Assembly: GCA_007988745.1 (NCBI GenBank)
Contig: BJUT01000009.1
Location: 1-64,000 of the forward strand
From: Pseudoalteromonas atlantica
Lineage (GTDB): Bacteria; Pseudomonadota; Gammaproteobacteria; Enterobacterales; Alteromonadaceae
Direction of reading: 5' to 3'
DNA: 64,000 bases
Shown: positions 35,988 to 45,415 of the stretch, piece by piece
Layout: every line of letters starts with the position of its first letter
How positions within the stretch are numbered: the first letter of the stretch is position 1
Position numbers and translations under genes: made by a program
Notes under the pieces: model-generated
What the model was told of the DNA's origin: nothing
What the model saw: the letters and a program-made list of their open reading frames with translations, nothing else
Databases searched by the model: none

Positions 35988-36611
35988 GTGGTAAAAAAAT
36001 GGCTCAGTAAGTATATAAAAAGGCGTAATTTATTAAGTCAAAATGCGTTAACGCAACGCTATTTAGTGATTGATTTAGAGCTTACTGGGCTTGATGTAAA
36101 CCAGCATGAAATTGTCTCAGTAGCCTGGGTTAAAATAGACAACCAATGTATAAAAATGAGCGAGTCGCAGCATTTAATAAACAAGGATGTAAAAAGCCTA
36201 GAGCAAAGCCCTGTTTTTCACGGCATTATTGACGACACAGTGGCTAAAGGACAAAGCCTGCACACTATATTAACGCAGCTAAGCCGTGATTTTAGTGACC
36301 ATATTTTGGTTTTTCATAACGCCATACTGGATTGGGGGTTTTTAAAAGCAGCCCTTAAAGGTTCCAATATAAACGCACAACCTAAGTTGATACTCGACAC
36401 CCTCCACATAGAAAAAAAGCGCCTTATTTGCCAAGGTGCAGAAATAAAACAAGATGATTTAACCCTAAGTGCGTGTCGCAAACGTTATGAGTTACCAAGC
36501 TATCATTGTCATAACGCACTTACAGACGCACAGGCCACCGCCGAATTATTACTAGCCCAGTGCTACCAAATAAACCGTGGGAAGGAGTTGCAGTTGAGGT
36601 CAATAATTTAA
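35988..36611 (+). CDS. DnaQ-like 3'-5' exonuclease
   Basis: A 207-aa DEDDh-type nuclease. Motif I is VIDLELTGLD (about 27-36), motif II includes VFHNAILDWGFL and motif III ends HNALTDAQATAELL with the catalytic His and Asp. A GTG start with AAGAGGTAAG upstream lies 15 bp after the CBS-domain gene, so the two are co-transcribed. Relatives are Pol III epsilon or PolC-type proofreading domains, but this one is stand-alone and its substrate is unknown. Confidence 0.85.
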   Translation: MVKKWLSKYIKRRNLLSQNALTQRYLVIDLELTGLDVNQHEIVSVAWVKIDNQCIKMSESQHLINKDVKSLEQSPVFHGIIDDTVAKGQSLHTILTQLSRDFSDHILVFHNAILDWGFLKAALKGSNINAQPKLILDTLHIEKKRLICQGAEIKQDDLTLSACRKRYELPSYHCHNALTDAQATAELLLAQCYQINRGKELQLRSII

Positions 36612-36669
36612 CAAAGCTACAGCATTTACTAATTATTTTGTTAAGATAAGAATTTTAAAAGGATTTATT

Positions 36670-37362
36670 ATGGTAATTGAAGCCGCCAGTAAGTATTACA
36701 ACCAGTTAAACAATGACCTTAAAGCAGTTAAAAAGTACATTCACAATAATTTTGGTGTGTTTCTTACTATTCTTTACTTACTGGGTAGTTTATCAGGCGT
36801 TGTGTATCTTTACGTTTTACTTAATAACTTCTCGGTTGATATATTCAATTTCATTGAAATAAGTGACTTTTTACTGGCACTGATTTCAAATTTTTTACTT
36901 ATTACTCTTTATACTACGATCATCGTTTTAACAGCTATTTATTTAAATTGGCGCTCAGGACACATGCCAGATCCTAGTAAAACAACCGTGTTAAAAAAAC
37001 TTTATTATGGCTTTGGTTACCCGTTCTATTTATTAAAACCTAGTTACTCATTAATGTTATTTTTAGCACTTATAATATCTACATACCCTACTATGTTGGC
37101 GCATTCACACAGTAAAGATATAATAAATGAAAGAACAATGAATTATCACTTGTCATTAAATTATCCAATTGCTCAGAGTAAAGTAACTCAACTTCAAAAT
37201 GTTCAAATAGTAGCCTCAACAATGCGGAATTTATTTGTTTATGATAATAAACAAGATGAGTTACTTATTATTTCACAAGAAAATATTTCAGCTTTGATAC
37301 CTAATCTACACCAAGAAAAAACGATTAAGCCAAAGTCAAAAGCTGCATCAAGCACACAGTAA
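36670..37362 (+). CDS. Uncharacterised three-helix membrane protein
   Basis: A 230-aa protein with hydrophobic helices at about 27-50, 63-90 and 117-137 and a polar C-terminal part of about 90 residues that would face the periplasm or cytoplasm depending on orientation. I do not recognise the family. It is more AT-rich than its neighbours, which may mean late acquisition. It has a ribosome binding site (AAAAGGATT) and is preceded and followed by small unrelated genes. Confidence 0.65.
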   Translation: MVIEAASKYYNQLNNDLKAVKKYIHNNFGVFLTILYLLGSLSGVVYLYVLLNNFSVDIFNFIEISDFLLALISNFLLITLYTTIIVLTAIYLNWRSGHMPDPSKTTVLKKLYYGFGYPFYLLKPSYSLMLFLALIISTYPTMLAHSHSKDIINERTMNYHLSLNYPIAQSKVTQLQNVQIVASTMRNLFVYDNKQDELLIISQENISALIPNLHQEKTIKPKSKAASSTQ

Positions 37363-37444
37363 TTAAACATTCGCTGAAACACGATTGGCTGCTATTTATT
37401 AGTATGGACGCATAACCAAGCATGGCACTTATTCAGGACAAATT

Positions 37445-38173
37445 ATGAGACTCATTACCACTATTCTTCTAACCTTATTCCCTGTGATCGCTTGTGCTAA
37501 TTCGAGCTTACCTGCCAATCGTCATATCTCAGTGCAAGGCACTGCTGAGGTATTAGTTGAGCCTGACATGGCTAAAATACTATTTAAGGTGAATAGTGTT
37601 AAAAATGAGCCGAATGCCGCCAATAACGCGCTTGAGAATAAAGTGAAGTTATTAATAGATGGGCTCAATCAATTTGAAATAAGCGCCGATGACGTAGTTG
37701 CCTCAAACGTTAAAATTGAAAAAACAGGAATGGATTATATTGAAACAGGGCATCAGGCACTTAGCGAATACGCAGCGATAAGAACGTTTGAAGTAACGCT
37801 AAACAGTATTGAGCGTGTGAGCGATTTAACCGATTTTTTATTGAACCAAGAAGTAAATGCGATTCAAAATATTGCGTTTTTATCTTCAAAATTTGAGCAA
37901 TTACAAGCGCAAGCCACACAGTTAGCAATTGAAGATGCAAAAATAAAAGCGGATTTACTTGCTGATTCATTCAATGCAAAAGTAGGTGAAGTACGCACTA
38001 TTCGCTCAACTAAAAACAACTATGACAGTGGTTTTAGTACAGCTATAACCAAGATGCACAGGGCGCAGTATGATAATAACTCTTTTCCTCAAATACTTAG
38101 TAACGATTTACAGGCAACAATAAGCTTTAAATCATCCATAAACGTGGTGTTTGATTTAGAGATAACTGATTAA
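37445..38173 (+). CDS. SIMPL (DUF541) domain periplasmic protein
   Basis: A 242-aa exported protein with signal peptide (about 1-19, ending ACA) and a SIMPL/DUF541 domain. The domain begins HISVQGTAEVLVEPDMAKI and includes the IQNIAFLSSKFEQLQAQATQLAIEDAKIKADLLA region, typical of the family (YggE, BP26). YggE-type proteins are linked to oxidative stress tolerance. The next gene is a peroxiredoxin-like protein, which fits but may be chance. Confidence 0.83.
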   Translation: MRLITTILLTLFPVIACANSSLPANRHISVQGTAEVLVEPDMAKILFKVNSVKNEPNAANNALENKVKLLIDGLNQFEISADDVVASNVKIEKTGMDYIETGHQALSEYAAIRTFEVTLNSIERVSDLTDFLLNQEVNAIQNIAFLSSKFEQLQAQATQLAIEDAKIKADLLADSFNAKVGEVRTIRSTKNNYDSGFSTAITKMHRAQYDNNSFPQILSNDLQATISFKSSINVVFDLEITD

Positions 38174-38252
38174 ATTAATAATTTCATTTCAAATACATGT
38201 TCGTACTGTAAGCTAGTTTTATGTTTTTGATTAATTTGAAGGTAGCAATACT

Positions 38253-38915
38253 ATGAGCGATGAAAGCAACACATTAAAAGCACAAACCGAAGCAAAAATA
38301 GCAGCAGGGCGAAAAGGTAATCCTGATTTTATGAAAGGCGTTGATGAAACCATTGCTCAGGCAAAAGCGTTTCAAGAAGGGGCAAATGCACTTAATTTAG
38401 ATCAAAATGCCCCACGCTTTGAACTGCCTAACCAGCACGGTGAGCAAGTTTTATTAGATGAGCTACTTGCAAAAGGGCCTGTGGTTATAACTTTTTATCG
38501 TGGTAGTTGGTGCCCTTATTGTAATTTACAGCTAAAAGCATTGCAGTCACGCCTACCTGAAATTCACGCATTAGGCGCACAGCTGGTGGCTATTAGCCCA
38601 CAAGCGCCCGATGGCTCAATGAGCGAAAACGACATACGTAATATGGATTTTGTTGTGCTGAGTGACCAAAATGCAGATATAGCAGCAAGCTATGGCGTAG
38701 CGTGGCAAGTACCTGCATTTTTATTAGAGCATATGCGCGAAGACCGCGGCCTTGATTTAGAGTCGCTTAATAACGGCAACGGCAGTATTTTACCTATCCC
38801 TGCCACGTTTGTTTTAGATAGCGAAGGTAAAGTGACGTGGCGCTATGTCGATGTTGATTACCGCACCCGCTCAGAGCCACAAGATATAATTAATGCTTTA
38901 AAAGCACTACAGTAA
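38253..38915 (+). CDS. AhpC/TSA-type peroxiredoxin-like protein
   Basis: A 220-aa thioredoxin-fold protein with a helical N-terminal extension of about 45 residues. The active site is FYRGSWCPYC (81-90), a CxxC at the position of the peroxidatic Cys. PAPD-type redoxin features such as VAISPQAPDGS and the C-terminal PATFVLDSEG follow. It probably reduces peroxides or thiols in the cytoplasm. GAAGG lies upstream of the ATG. Confidence 0.83.
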   Translation: MSDESNTLKAQTEAKIAAGRKGNPDFMKGVDETIAQAKAFQEGANALNLDQNAPRFELPNQHGEQVLLDELLAKGPVVITFYRGSWCPYCNLQLKALQSRLPEIHALGAQLVAISPQAPDGSMSENDIRNMDFVVLSDQNADIAASYGVAWQVPAFLLEHMREDRGLDLESLNNGNGSILPIPATFVLDSEGKVTWRYVDVDYRTRSEPQDIINALKALQ

Positions 38916-38939
38916 GCACTCAAGCAAGCTCGCTTTATG

Positions 38940-38975
38940 CCCAAAAGTAGCCAAGTAAATTAGCTACTTTTGGGT
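38940..38975 (+). terminator. Hairpin after the peroxiredoxin-like gene
   Basis: Twelve-bp arms CCCAAAAGTAGC and GCTACTTTTGGG separated by 11 nt. The following tract TTAATTT is only moderately T-rich, so termination is likely but not certain. Confidence 0.7.
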
Positions 38976-39042
38976 TAATTTAAAGTTTCTAATCGCTCCC
39001 TCTTATAATAATGTTCAAGGTCGATTACAATACAGCCATCTA

Positions 39043-39060
39043 AAAGGCATCGATGCCTTT
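39043..39060. promoter_or_regulatory. Perfect 18-bp palindrome upstream of epd
   Basis: AAAGGCATCGATGCCTTT is exactly self-complementary. It ends 33 bp before the epd ATG, between promoter distance and the ribosome binding site (AAAGAGAGTGG). It could be an operator for a dimeric repressor or a 5' UTR hairpin. No T run follows, so it is not a terminator. Confidence 0.6.
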
Positions 39061-39093
39061 GTCTGCACGTAAAGAGAGTGGATTTTATATTTC

Positions 39094-40104
39094 ATGGCAA
39101 TCAAACTTGCAATTAATGGTTTTGGTCGTATTGGTCGAAATATTGTCCGCGCGTTGTACGAGTCAGGTTTGAGCAACGAGATAAAAATTGTTGCGATTAA
39201 CGAACTTGCTGACCCTGAAGCTATTGCTCATTTATTAAAATACGACACGTCCCACGGTCGTTTTTCTTTTCCTGTAAAACTTGGTGAAGACACCATTAGC
39301 GTTGCAAGCGATACCATTGCACTATTTTGTGAAGAAAACCCAGTAGAATTACCTTGGCAAACCCTTGATGTAGATGTAGTGCTTGAATGTACCGGTGTTT
39401 ATCACTCGCGCGAGCATGCACAATTACACATTACTGCGGGTGCTAAAAAGGTGTTGTTTTCGCACCCAGCTGATAACGATGTAGATGCCACCATTGTGTA
39501 TGGCATTAACGATGATGAGCTCAAACGCGAGCACACTATAGTATCTAACGGCTCATGTACTACAAACTGTGTGGTGCCTGTTATTAAAGTGCTAGATGAT
39601 GCGTTTGGCATTGAATCGGGCGCTATTACCACTATTCACGCGTCGATGAACGATCAACAAGTGATTGATGCGTACCATCATGATTTACGTCGTACCCGCG
39701 CTGCGAGTCAGTCTATTATTCCAGTTGATACAAAATTAGCACGAGGAATAGACCGCATTTTACCCAAATTTGAAGGGCGCTTTGAAGCCATTGCGGTTCG
39801 CGTGCCGACAATTAACGTAACGGCAATGGATTTAAGTGTTACAGTAAATGCCGATGTAGATTTAAACGCGGTAAATACGGCACTTAAAGCCCAAGCAAAA
39901 GACCGCTTAGAAGGTATTTTAAGTTACACCGAAGAGCCATTGGTATCGGTTGATTTTAATCACGACCCACATTCTTGTATTATTGATGGCACGCAGACAC
40001 GCGTTAGTCACAAACGCCTGATAAAGTTACTTGTTTGGTGTGATAACGAATGGGGTTTTGCCAATCGCATGCTAGATACAGCACGTGCGATGATGGCTAA
40101 GTAA
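39094..40104 (+). CDS. epd: D-erythrose-4-phosphate dehydrogenase
   Basis: A 336-aa GAPDH-family enzyme. It has the NAD-binding [15 protein letters not shown] (7-21) and the catalytic SNGSCTTNC (about 149-157). [20 protein letters not shown] and [13 protein letters not shown] are characteristic of Epd rather than GapA. It oxidises erythrose 4-phosphate for pyridoxal phosphate synthesis. It leads the epd-pgk-fba gene set, as in E. coli. A role as GAPDH cannot be excluded from sequence alone. Confidence 0.9.
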   Translation: MAIKLAINGFGRIGRNIVRALYESGLSNEIKIVAINELADPEAIAHLLKYDTSHGRFSFPVKLGEDTISVASDTIALFCEENPVELPWQTLDVDVVLECTGVYHSREHAQLHITAGAKKVLFSHPADNDVDATIVYGINDDELKREHTIVSNGSCTTNCVVPVIKVLDDAFGIESGAITTIHASMNDQQVIDAYHHDLRRTRAASQSIIPVDTKLARGIDRILPKFEGRFEAIAVRVPTINVTAMDLSVTVNADVDLNAVNTALKAQAKDRLEGILSYTEEPLVSVDFNHDPHSCIIDGTQTRVSHKRLIKLLVWCDNEWGFANRMLDTARAMMAK

Positions 40105-40167
40105 GCATTTTATAATAATTTTAAAATTTATTTTTCAGGTTCAAGTATCGTTAACTAAGGAGATGTT

Positions 40168-41343
40168 ATGTCGGTCATAAAAATGGCAGATTTAGATTTA
40201 AACGGCAAGCGCGTATTAATTCGTGAAGATTTAAATGTACCAGTTAAAGCAGGTAAAGTGACCTCAGATGCACGTATTCGTGCTGCACTACCTACTATTA
40301 AGCTAGCTCTTGAAAAAGGCGCTAAAGTAATGGTTATGTCGCACCTTGGCCGCCCTACGGAAGGCGAGTACGATGACGAATTTTCACTTGCCCCTGTAGC
40401 CGATTACCTAAACGATGCACTTGAGCAAAATGTACGCCTTGAAAAAGACTACTTAAACGGCGTTGAAGTTGCCGATAACGAAGTAGTTGTATTTGAAAAC
40501 GTACGATTTAATAAAGGCGAGAAGAAAAACGACGAAGCCTTATCAAAACAACTTGCTGCACTGTGTGATGTGTATGTAATGGATGCATTTGGCACCGCGC
40601 ACCGCGCACAAGCGTCTACTCATGGCGTTGGCTTATTTGCAGATGTTGCCTGTGCTGGCCCGTTATTATCAGCAGAACTTGAAGCACTAGGTAAAGCACT
40701 AGATAACCCAGCACGCCCATTAGTGGCCATTGTAGGTGGTTCTAAAGTATCAACTAAATTAACTGTTTTAGACTCGCTTTCAACGATTGTAGATCAGCTT
40801 GTAACAGGTGGCGGTATTGCTAATACCTTTATTGCTGCTGCGGGTCATCCGGTTGGTAAATCACTTTATGAAGCTGATTTAATGGATGAAGCAAATCGTT
40901 TATGTGCAGCAGCTAAAGCAAACGATGGTGAAATTCCGGTACCGACTGATGTTGTGGTAGGTAATGAATTTTCAGACTCTGCAGTCGCTACGCTTAAAGA
41001 TGTAAGCGAAGTAACAAGCGATGACATGATTTTTGATATTGGCCCTGATACAGCCAGCCAGCTTGCAAAAATTATTGCAAACGCCGGTACTGTTGTATGG
41101 AATGGCCCAGTTGGCGTATTTGAGTTTGATCAGTTTGGTAATGGTACACGTGCTATTGCTCAGGCAATTGCTAACTCTAATGCGTTTTCGATTGCAGGCG
41201 GTGGTGACACTTTAGCGGCAATTGATAAATACGGCATTGCCGATAAAGTATCTTACATTTCTACCGGTGGTGGTGCGTTCTTAGAGTTTTTAGAAGGCAA
41301 AAAACTTCCAGCAGTAGAAATGCTAGAGTCGCGCGCTAAATAA
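40168..41343 (+). CDS. pgk: Phosphoglycerate kinase
   Basis: A 391-aa glycolytic enzyme that transfers phosphate from 1,3-bisphosphoglycerate to ADP. Residues include [22 protein letters not shown] (about 58-66), [13 protein letters not shown] and the C-terminal [20 protein letters not shown] is the ribosome binding site. It lies 63 bp after epd. Confidence 0.97.
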   Translation: MSVIKMADLDLNGKRVLIREDLNVPVKAGKVTSDARIRAALPTIKLALEKGAKVMVMSHLGRPTEGEYDDEFSLAPVADYLNDALEQNVRLEKDYLNGVEVADNEVVVFENVRFNKGEKKNDEALSKQLAALCDVYVMDAFGTAHRAQASTHGVGLFADVACAGPLLSAELEALGKALDNPARPLVAIVGGSKVSTKLTVLDSLSTIVDQLVTGGGIANTFIAAAGHPVGKSLYEADLMDEANRLCAAAKANDGEIPVPTDVVVGNEFSDSAVATLKDVSEVTSDDMIFDIGPDTASQLAKIIANAGTVVWNGPVGVFEFDQFGNGTRAIAQAIANSNAFSIAGGGDTLAAIDKYGIADKVSYISTGGGAFLEFLEGKKLPAVEMLESRAK

Positions 41344-41362
41344 TAAATTTTTAGCCGCATTA

Positions 41363-41382
41363 GGTGAGGGGAAACCCTCACC
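41363..41382 (+). promoter_or_regulatory. GAAA-tetraloop hairpin in the pgk-fba spacer
   Basis: Perfect 8-bp stem GGTGAGGG / CCCTCACC capped by the stable tetraloop GAAA, 20 bp after the pgk stop. No T run follows, so it is more likely an mRNA-stabilising or processing element than a terminator. Confidence 0.6.
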
Positions 41383-41546
41383 AACGATTAATTATTAAAT
41401 ACCTCTCACCCTTATTTAATAGTTAATTAAGACAAAACTAAGCAGTGTAAATTGCTTTATTTTGTGGCGCAGTGATTGCGTCAAACTAACATATCCGTTC
41501 AAACTAGATGGCAGGAGACTGCTGTCGATAAATTGGAGAATACCCA

Positions 41547-42611
41547 ATGGCTTTAATCAGTATGCGACAACTTTTAGATCATGCAGCTGAACACGGTTAC
41601 GGCGTTCCAGCCTTTAACGTGAATAACCAAGAGCAAATGCGCGCAATAATGGAAGCGGCTGATAAAACAAACAGCCCAGTAATTGTTCAAGGATCAGCAG
41701 GCGCACGTGCTTATGCTGGTGCTCCATTTATCCGCCACATGATTTTAGCAGCCGTTGAAGAATGGCCGCACATTCCAGTAGTAATGCACCAAGATCACGG
41801 TACCTCACCCGGTGTTTGCCAACGCTCAATTCAACTTGGCTTTTCATCAGTTATGATGGATGGCTCATTAATGACTGACGGAAAAACCCCATCAAGCTAC
41901 GAATATAATGTAGAAGTAACACGCGAAACCGTGGCTATGGCACATGCTTGTGGCGTATCGGTAGAGGGCGAGCTAGGTGTACTTGGCTCACTTGAAACCG
42001 GTGAAGCGGGCGAAGAAGATGGTGTAGGCGCAGAAGGTAAACTAACTACTGATCAAATGCTTACCGACCCAGAAGAAGCCGCTGATTTTGTAAATAAAAC
42101 CCATGTTGATGCCTTGGCAATTGCTTGTGGAACATCGCACGGTGCGTATAAATTTACGCGCCCACCCACAGATGACATTTTAGCGATTGATCGTATTAAA
42201 GAAATTCACGCACGTATCCCGAACACGCACTTAGTAATGCACGGATCGTCGTCTGTACCACAAGAGTGGTTAGAGATCATAAATCAATACGGTGGCGAAA
42301 TTCCTGAAACGTACGGTGTACCTGTTGAGCAAATTGTAGAAGGGATCAAATACGGTGTACGTAAAGTAAATATTGATACCGATTTACGCCTGGCCTCTAC
42401 CGGTGCTATTCGCCGTCATATGGCGCTTAACCCATCTAACTTCGATCCGCGTAAATACCTAGCAGAAGCAACTAAAGCAATGACAGAGATTTGTGTTGCG
42501 CGTTACAACGCGTTTGGTACAGCTGGTCAAGCAGGTAAAATTAAGCCAATTTCACTTGATGACATGCACCTTAAATATTTAAGTGGTGAGTTAGACCCAC
42601 AAATTAAATAA
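41547..42611 (+). CDS. fba: Class II fructose-bisphosphate aldolase
   Basis: A 354-aa zinc-dependent aldolase of the subtype with N-terminal [20 protein letters not shown] and [11 protein letters not shown] (about 80-90, catalytic Asp and zinc His). [14 protein letters not shown] residues, HGSSSVP (about 232-238) and the NIDTDLRLA stretch follow. It closes the epd-pgk-fba set, 203 bp after pgk, and ends in a strong terminator. Confidence 0.96.
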   Translation: MALISMRQLLDHAAEHGYGVPAFNVNNQEQMRAIMEAADKTNSPVIVQGSAGARAYAGAPFIRHMILAAVEEWPHIPVVMHQDHGTSPGVCQRSIQLGFSSVMMDGSLMTDGKTPSSYEYNVEVTRETVAMAHACGVSVEGELGVLGSLETGEAGEEDGVGAEGKLTTDQMLTDPEEAADFVNKTHVDALAIACGTSHGAYKFTRPPTDDILAIDRIKEIHARIPNTHLVMHGSSSVPQEWLEIINQYGGEIPETYGVPVEQIVEGIKYGVRKVNIDTDLRLASTGAIRRHMALNPSNFDPRKYLAEATKAMTEICVARYNAFGTAGQAGKIKPISLDDMHLKYLSGELDPQIK

Positions 42612-42638
42612 TGATCTTTGATTAATAAATAGCGTTAT

Positions 42639-42673
42639 AAAAACCAGCTGGCGTAATCCAGCTGGTTTTTTTA
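42639..42673 (+). terminator. Intrinsic terminator after fba
   Basis: Eleven-bp stem AAACCAGCTGG / CCAGCTGGTTT with loop CGTAAT, then TTTTT. Confidence 0.93.
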
Positions 42674-42687
42674 TACCGCAAAGCACT

Positions 42688-43019
42688 GGGATCACTGTTG
42701 TACCAACTTAATAAAATGGGATCACTGATTTACTAACCGCCCCGCATTCGGATCATTTATTTACCAACTAGCGCATAAATTTACGCCATGTTAGGCGCTC
42801 AATCAATCAGATCGTTTTTTATTTGTACAATAGATCAGATGCTTAGTTGTTTGACTAAGTATAACCGTGATCCCAAACCCGATCGGCTTAGTAAAAATCT
42901 GATCTTTTTATAGGCTGCTTAGTAAAAAACAGATCTATTTTTAACCACGTAATGACATCTTCCAGTGCAAACTCAGTTTCGTATCTGGTTTTTTACTGTG
43001 TTAGTAAAGCAATGATCCC
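42688..43019. mobile_element. Gene-less element with repeated inverted 20-bp ends (MITE-like)
   Basis: Three direct copies of a 20-bp motif of the type GGGATCACTGATTTACTAAC lie at the left (42688-42707, 42718-42737, 42749-42768), spaced 30-31 bp. Three inverted copies lie at the right (42887-42905, 42917-42936, 43000-43019), two of them spaced 31 bp. The outermost left and right copies agree closely. No ORF is present. Multiple end repeats in opposite orientation are typical of transposases that bind several sites per end (IS21-like, Tn7-like). This is therefore read as a deleted or miniature derivative. No clear target duplication is visible. Confidence 0.65.
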
Positions 43020-43175
43020 GCTATGAGTATCTACTTAGAAATAAAACTGTCATCTTTTTGTAAATATGTTTTGATTAACCGTAATTTGCAAAATAGTTTT
43101 AAAAATATGACGTTAATGAGGTTTTTTGTCACTATTTTGTGTTTTTTTTACCAGGATTTTAATTTACACGTTACA

Positions 43176-43204
43176 CTTTCATAAAAATGTCATACTTAGT
43201 CATA
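43176..43204 (+). promoter_or_regulatory. Pho box upstream of phoB
   Basis: CTTTCATAAAA followed by ATGTCATACTT and then AGTCATA gives three half-sites with an 11-bp period. This matches the PhoB consensus (CTGTCAT repeats). It lies 41-69 bp before the phoB ATG. A further single half-site CTGTCAT is at 43047-43053. Autoregulation by PhoB is expected. Confidence 0.8.
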
Positions 43205-43244
43205 ATAATGAAAACTAATTCGATAGCGTAAGAGATAATTTGGA

Positions 43245-43934
43245 ATGTCACGTAAAGTACTAGTCGTAGATGATGAAGCTCCTATCAGAGAGATGTTAGT
43301 TTTTGTTTTAGAGCAAAATGGATTTCAAGCAATTGAAGCAGAAGATTACGATTCTGCAATTGCAGCTATGGTTGAACCATACCCAGATATGGTTTTACTC
43401 GATTGGATGTTACCAGGTGGTAGCGGTATTCAAATTGCTAAGCAATTTAAGCAAAGTGAATACACACGCCAAATTCCAATCATTATGCTTACAGCCCGCG
43501 GCGAAGAAGAAGACAAAGTACGCGGCCTAGAAGTAGGGGCAGATGACTACGTCACTAAACCTTTTTCTCCTAAAGAGTTAATGGCTCGTATTAAAGCGGT
43601 TATTCGCCGTGTATCGCCTACCTCATTAGAAGAAGCCATAGAAGTACATGGCTTGCGTTTAGACCCAATATCGCACCGCGTTACCTCTGAGGGAAGCGAG
43701 CTTGATATGGGCCCAACCGAATTTAGATTATTACATTTTTTTATGACTCACCCAGAGCGTGTTTATAGCCGTGAGCAACTGCTTGACCATGTTTGGGGAA
43801 CTAATGTGTACGTAGAAGACCGTACAGTTGATGTGCACATACGTCGTTTACGCAAAGCGATTGCACCGCTGGGGCATGATCGCTTAGTACAAACAGTACG
43901 TGGTGCAGGTTATCGTTTTTCTAGTAAATTATAA
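43245..43934 (+). CDS. phoB: Phosphate regulon response regulator PhoB
   Basis: A 229-aa OmpR-type regulator. The receiver domain (1-120) has the acidic pair VVDDE, phospho-acceptor Asp53 in LLDWMLPG and Lys in [10 protein letters not shown]. The C-terminal winged helix ends [12 protein letters not shown] and [11 protein letters not shown]. It activates phosphate-starvation genes by binding Pho boxes. It is followed by phoR. Confidence 0.96.
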   Translation: MSRKVLVVDDEAPIREMLVFVLEQNGFQAIEAEDYDSAIAAMVEPYPDMVLLDWMLPGGSGIQIAKQFKQSEYTRQIPIIMLTARGEEEDKVRGLEVGADDYVTKPFSPKELMARIKAVIRRVSPTSLEEAIEVHGLRLDPISHRVTSEGSELDMGPTEFRLLHFFMTHPERVYSREQLLDHVWGTNVYVEDRTVDVHIRRLRKAIAPLGHDRLVQTVRGAGYRFSSKL

Positions 43935-43992
43935 GGTACCGCAGCTAGGGTGTGAGTACGCATAAATTACTACTCAAAGGTAAAGTGAGTGT

Positions 43993-45300
43993 ATGTATCG
44001 AGTTATTAATAAACAGGCGTTAGTAAAACGTCTGTTTATCTATTTTTTACCCCTGTTATTAGTTGGTGTGCTTATTGGTGCACCATTTTTGCTTTTATTT
44101 TTAGGCACTTCTTCTCTTTTAGTCTGGCATTATCATCAACTTTATCGCTTAAGCGATTGGCTTTTAAATCAACGTAGCTTTAACCCACCAGAGGGCGAGG
44201 GTGCGTGGGAACAAGTATTTGAAGGCATTTATCATTTACAGCACCGTAATCGTAAAAAACGCAATGAACTGGCCGATTTAATTCGTCGCTTTCGCGATGG
44301 AGCTGAAGCCGTACCCGATGCCGTAGTGGTGTTGCAAAGTGATTTAAGCATTGTTTGGTGTAACCAACTTGCACTTAAAGTATTGGGGCTCCAATGGCCG
44401 ACCGATCATGGCCAGCGCCTAGATAACCTAATACGCGAACCTAAATTTGCCAAGTACATGCTGCGCGGTGAATTTGAAGAGCCATTAGAGCTTGATAACG
44501 GACATATTGTTGACCAAGTGCTTGAATTTAGGGTAATGCCGTATGCCAACACGCAGCTTATGGTGGTAGTACGTGATGTAACACGCCTAAAGCAGCTAGA
44601 GCAAATGCGCAAAGATTTTGTTGCCAATGTATCACATGAGCTGCGTACGCCACTTACGGTTGTTACTGGCTACCTTGAGATGATGGATGGCGATATGATG
44701 CCACCGCCTGCAATGTGGAATAAAGCGCAAAATACCATGCTTGAGCAATGTAAGCGTATGGACAGCTTAGTTAATCAGCTTTTATCTCTTTCGCGTATTG
44801 AAGGGGCGCGTAGGCAAGACAACGACAAAGCCATTAATGTGCCGCAAATGCTCAACTACATTAAAACCGAAGCGCAATCTATAAACCAAGATAAAGGCCA
44901 TGAGCTTATTTTTGATATAGATAATGAGCTTGATATTAAAGGCTCTGAAGATGAGCTACGCAGTGCATTTTCTAATTTAGTGTTTAACGCTATACATTAC
45001 ACTAAAGCGGGCGGAAAAATTGTTGTTACCTGGCAGCGTAAAGAGGGGCTTGCGCATTTTAGCGTAAATGATAATGGCGATGGTATTGCACCAGAGCATA
45101 TAAATCGTTTAACTGAGCGCTTTTACCGCGTAGATAAAGCAAGGAGTCGCACAACCGGTGGCTCAGGTTTAGGCTTAGCAATTACTAAACATGTGCTTAC
45201 ACGTCACGATAGTAAATTAAATATAAGCAGTGAGCTTGGTAAAGGCTCGTGTTTTTCTTTCGACTTTTCAAAGGATAAGCTTGTTAACTTAGCAAGTTAA
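43993..45300 (+). CDS. phoR: Phosphate regulon sensor kinase PhoR
   Basis: A 435-aa histidine kinase with two N-terminal membrane helices (about 13-48), a PAS domain (about 100-195) and a HisKA domain with FVANVSHELRTPL (His215). The HATPase domain has NLVFNAIHYT and GGSGLGLAITKH. The lack of a large periplasmic domain is typical of PhoR, which senses through the Pst/PhoU complex. It lies 58 bp after phoB. Confidence 0.95.
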   Translation: MYRVINKQALVKRLFIYFLPLLLVGVLIGAPFLLLFLGTSSLLVWHYHQLYRLSDWLLNQRSFNPPEGEGAWEQVFEGIYHLQHRNRKKRNELADLIRRFRDGAEAVPDAVVVLQSDLSIVWCNQLALKVLGLQWPTDHGQRLDNLIREPKFAKYMLRGEFEEPLELDNGHIVDQVLEFRVMPYANTQLMVVVRDVTRLKQLEQMRKDFVANVSHELRTPLTVVTGYLEMMDGDMMPPPAMWNKAQNTMLEQCKRMDSLVNQLLSLSRIEGARRQDNDKAINVPQMLNYIKTEAQSINQDKGHELIFDIDNELDIKGSEDELRSAFSNLVFNAIHYTKAGGKIVVTWQRKEGLAHFSVNDNGDGIAPEHINRLTERFYRVDKARSRTTGGSGLGLAITKHVLTRHDSKLNISSELGKGSCFSFDFSKDKLVNLAS

Positions 45301-45314
45301 AGGCAATAAAAAGC

Positions 45315-45356
45315 AAAGTCATAAAAGTGTCATTTAAGAGTAATGTAACTGTCATC
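45315..45356 (+). promoter_or_regulatory. Pho boxes upstream of pstS
   Basis: AGTCATAAAAGTGTCATTT (45317-45335) contains two half-sites 11 bp apart. ACTGTCATC follows at 45348-45356. They lie 60-100 bp before the pstS-like ATG, fitting PhoB activation. Confidence 0.78.
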
Positions 45357-45415
45357 TACTCACTTTACAGTAGACGACAGTTAGGAAATGGGACGAACAA
45401 ATCGGAGAACCCCGC

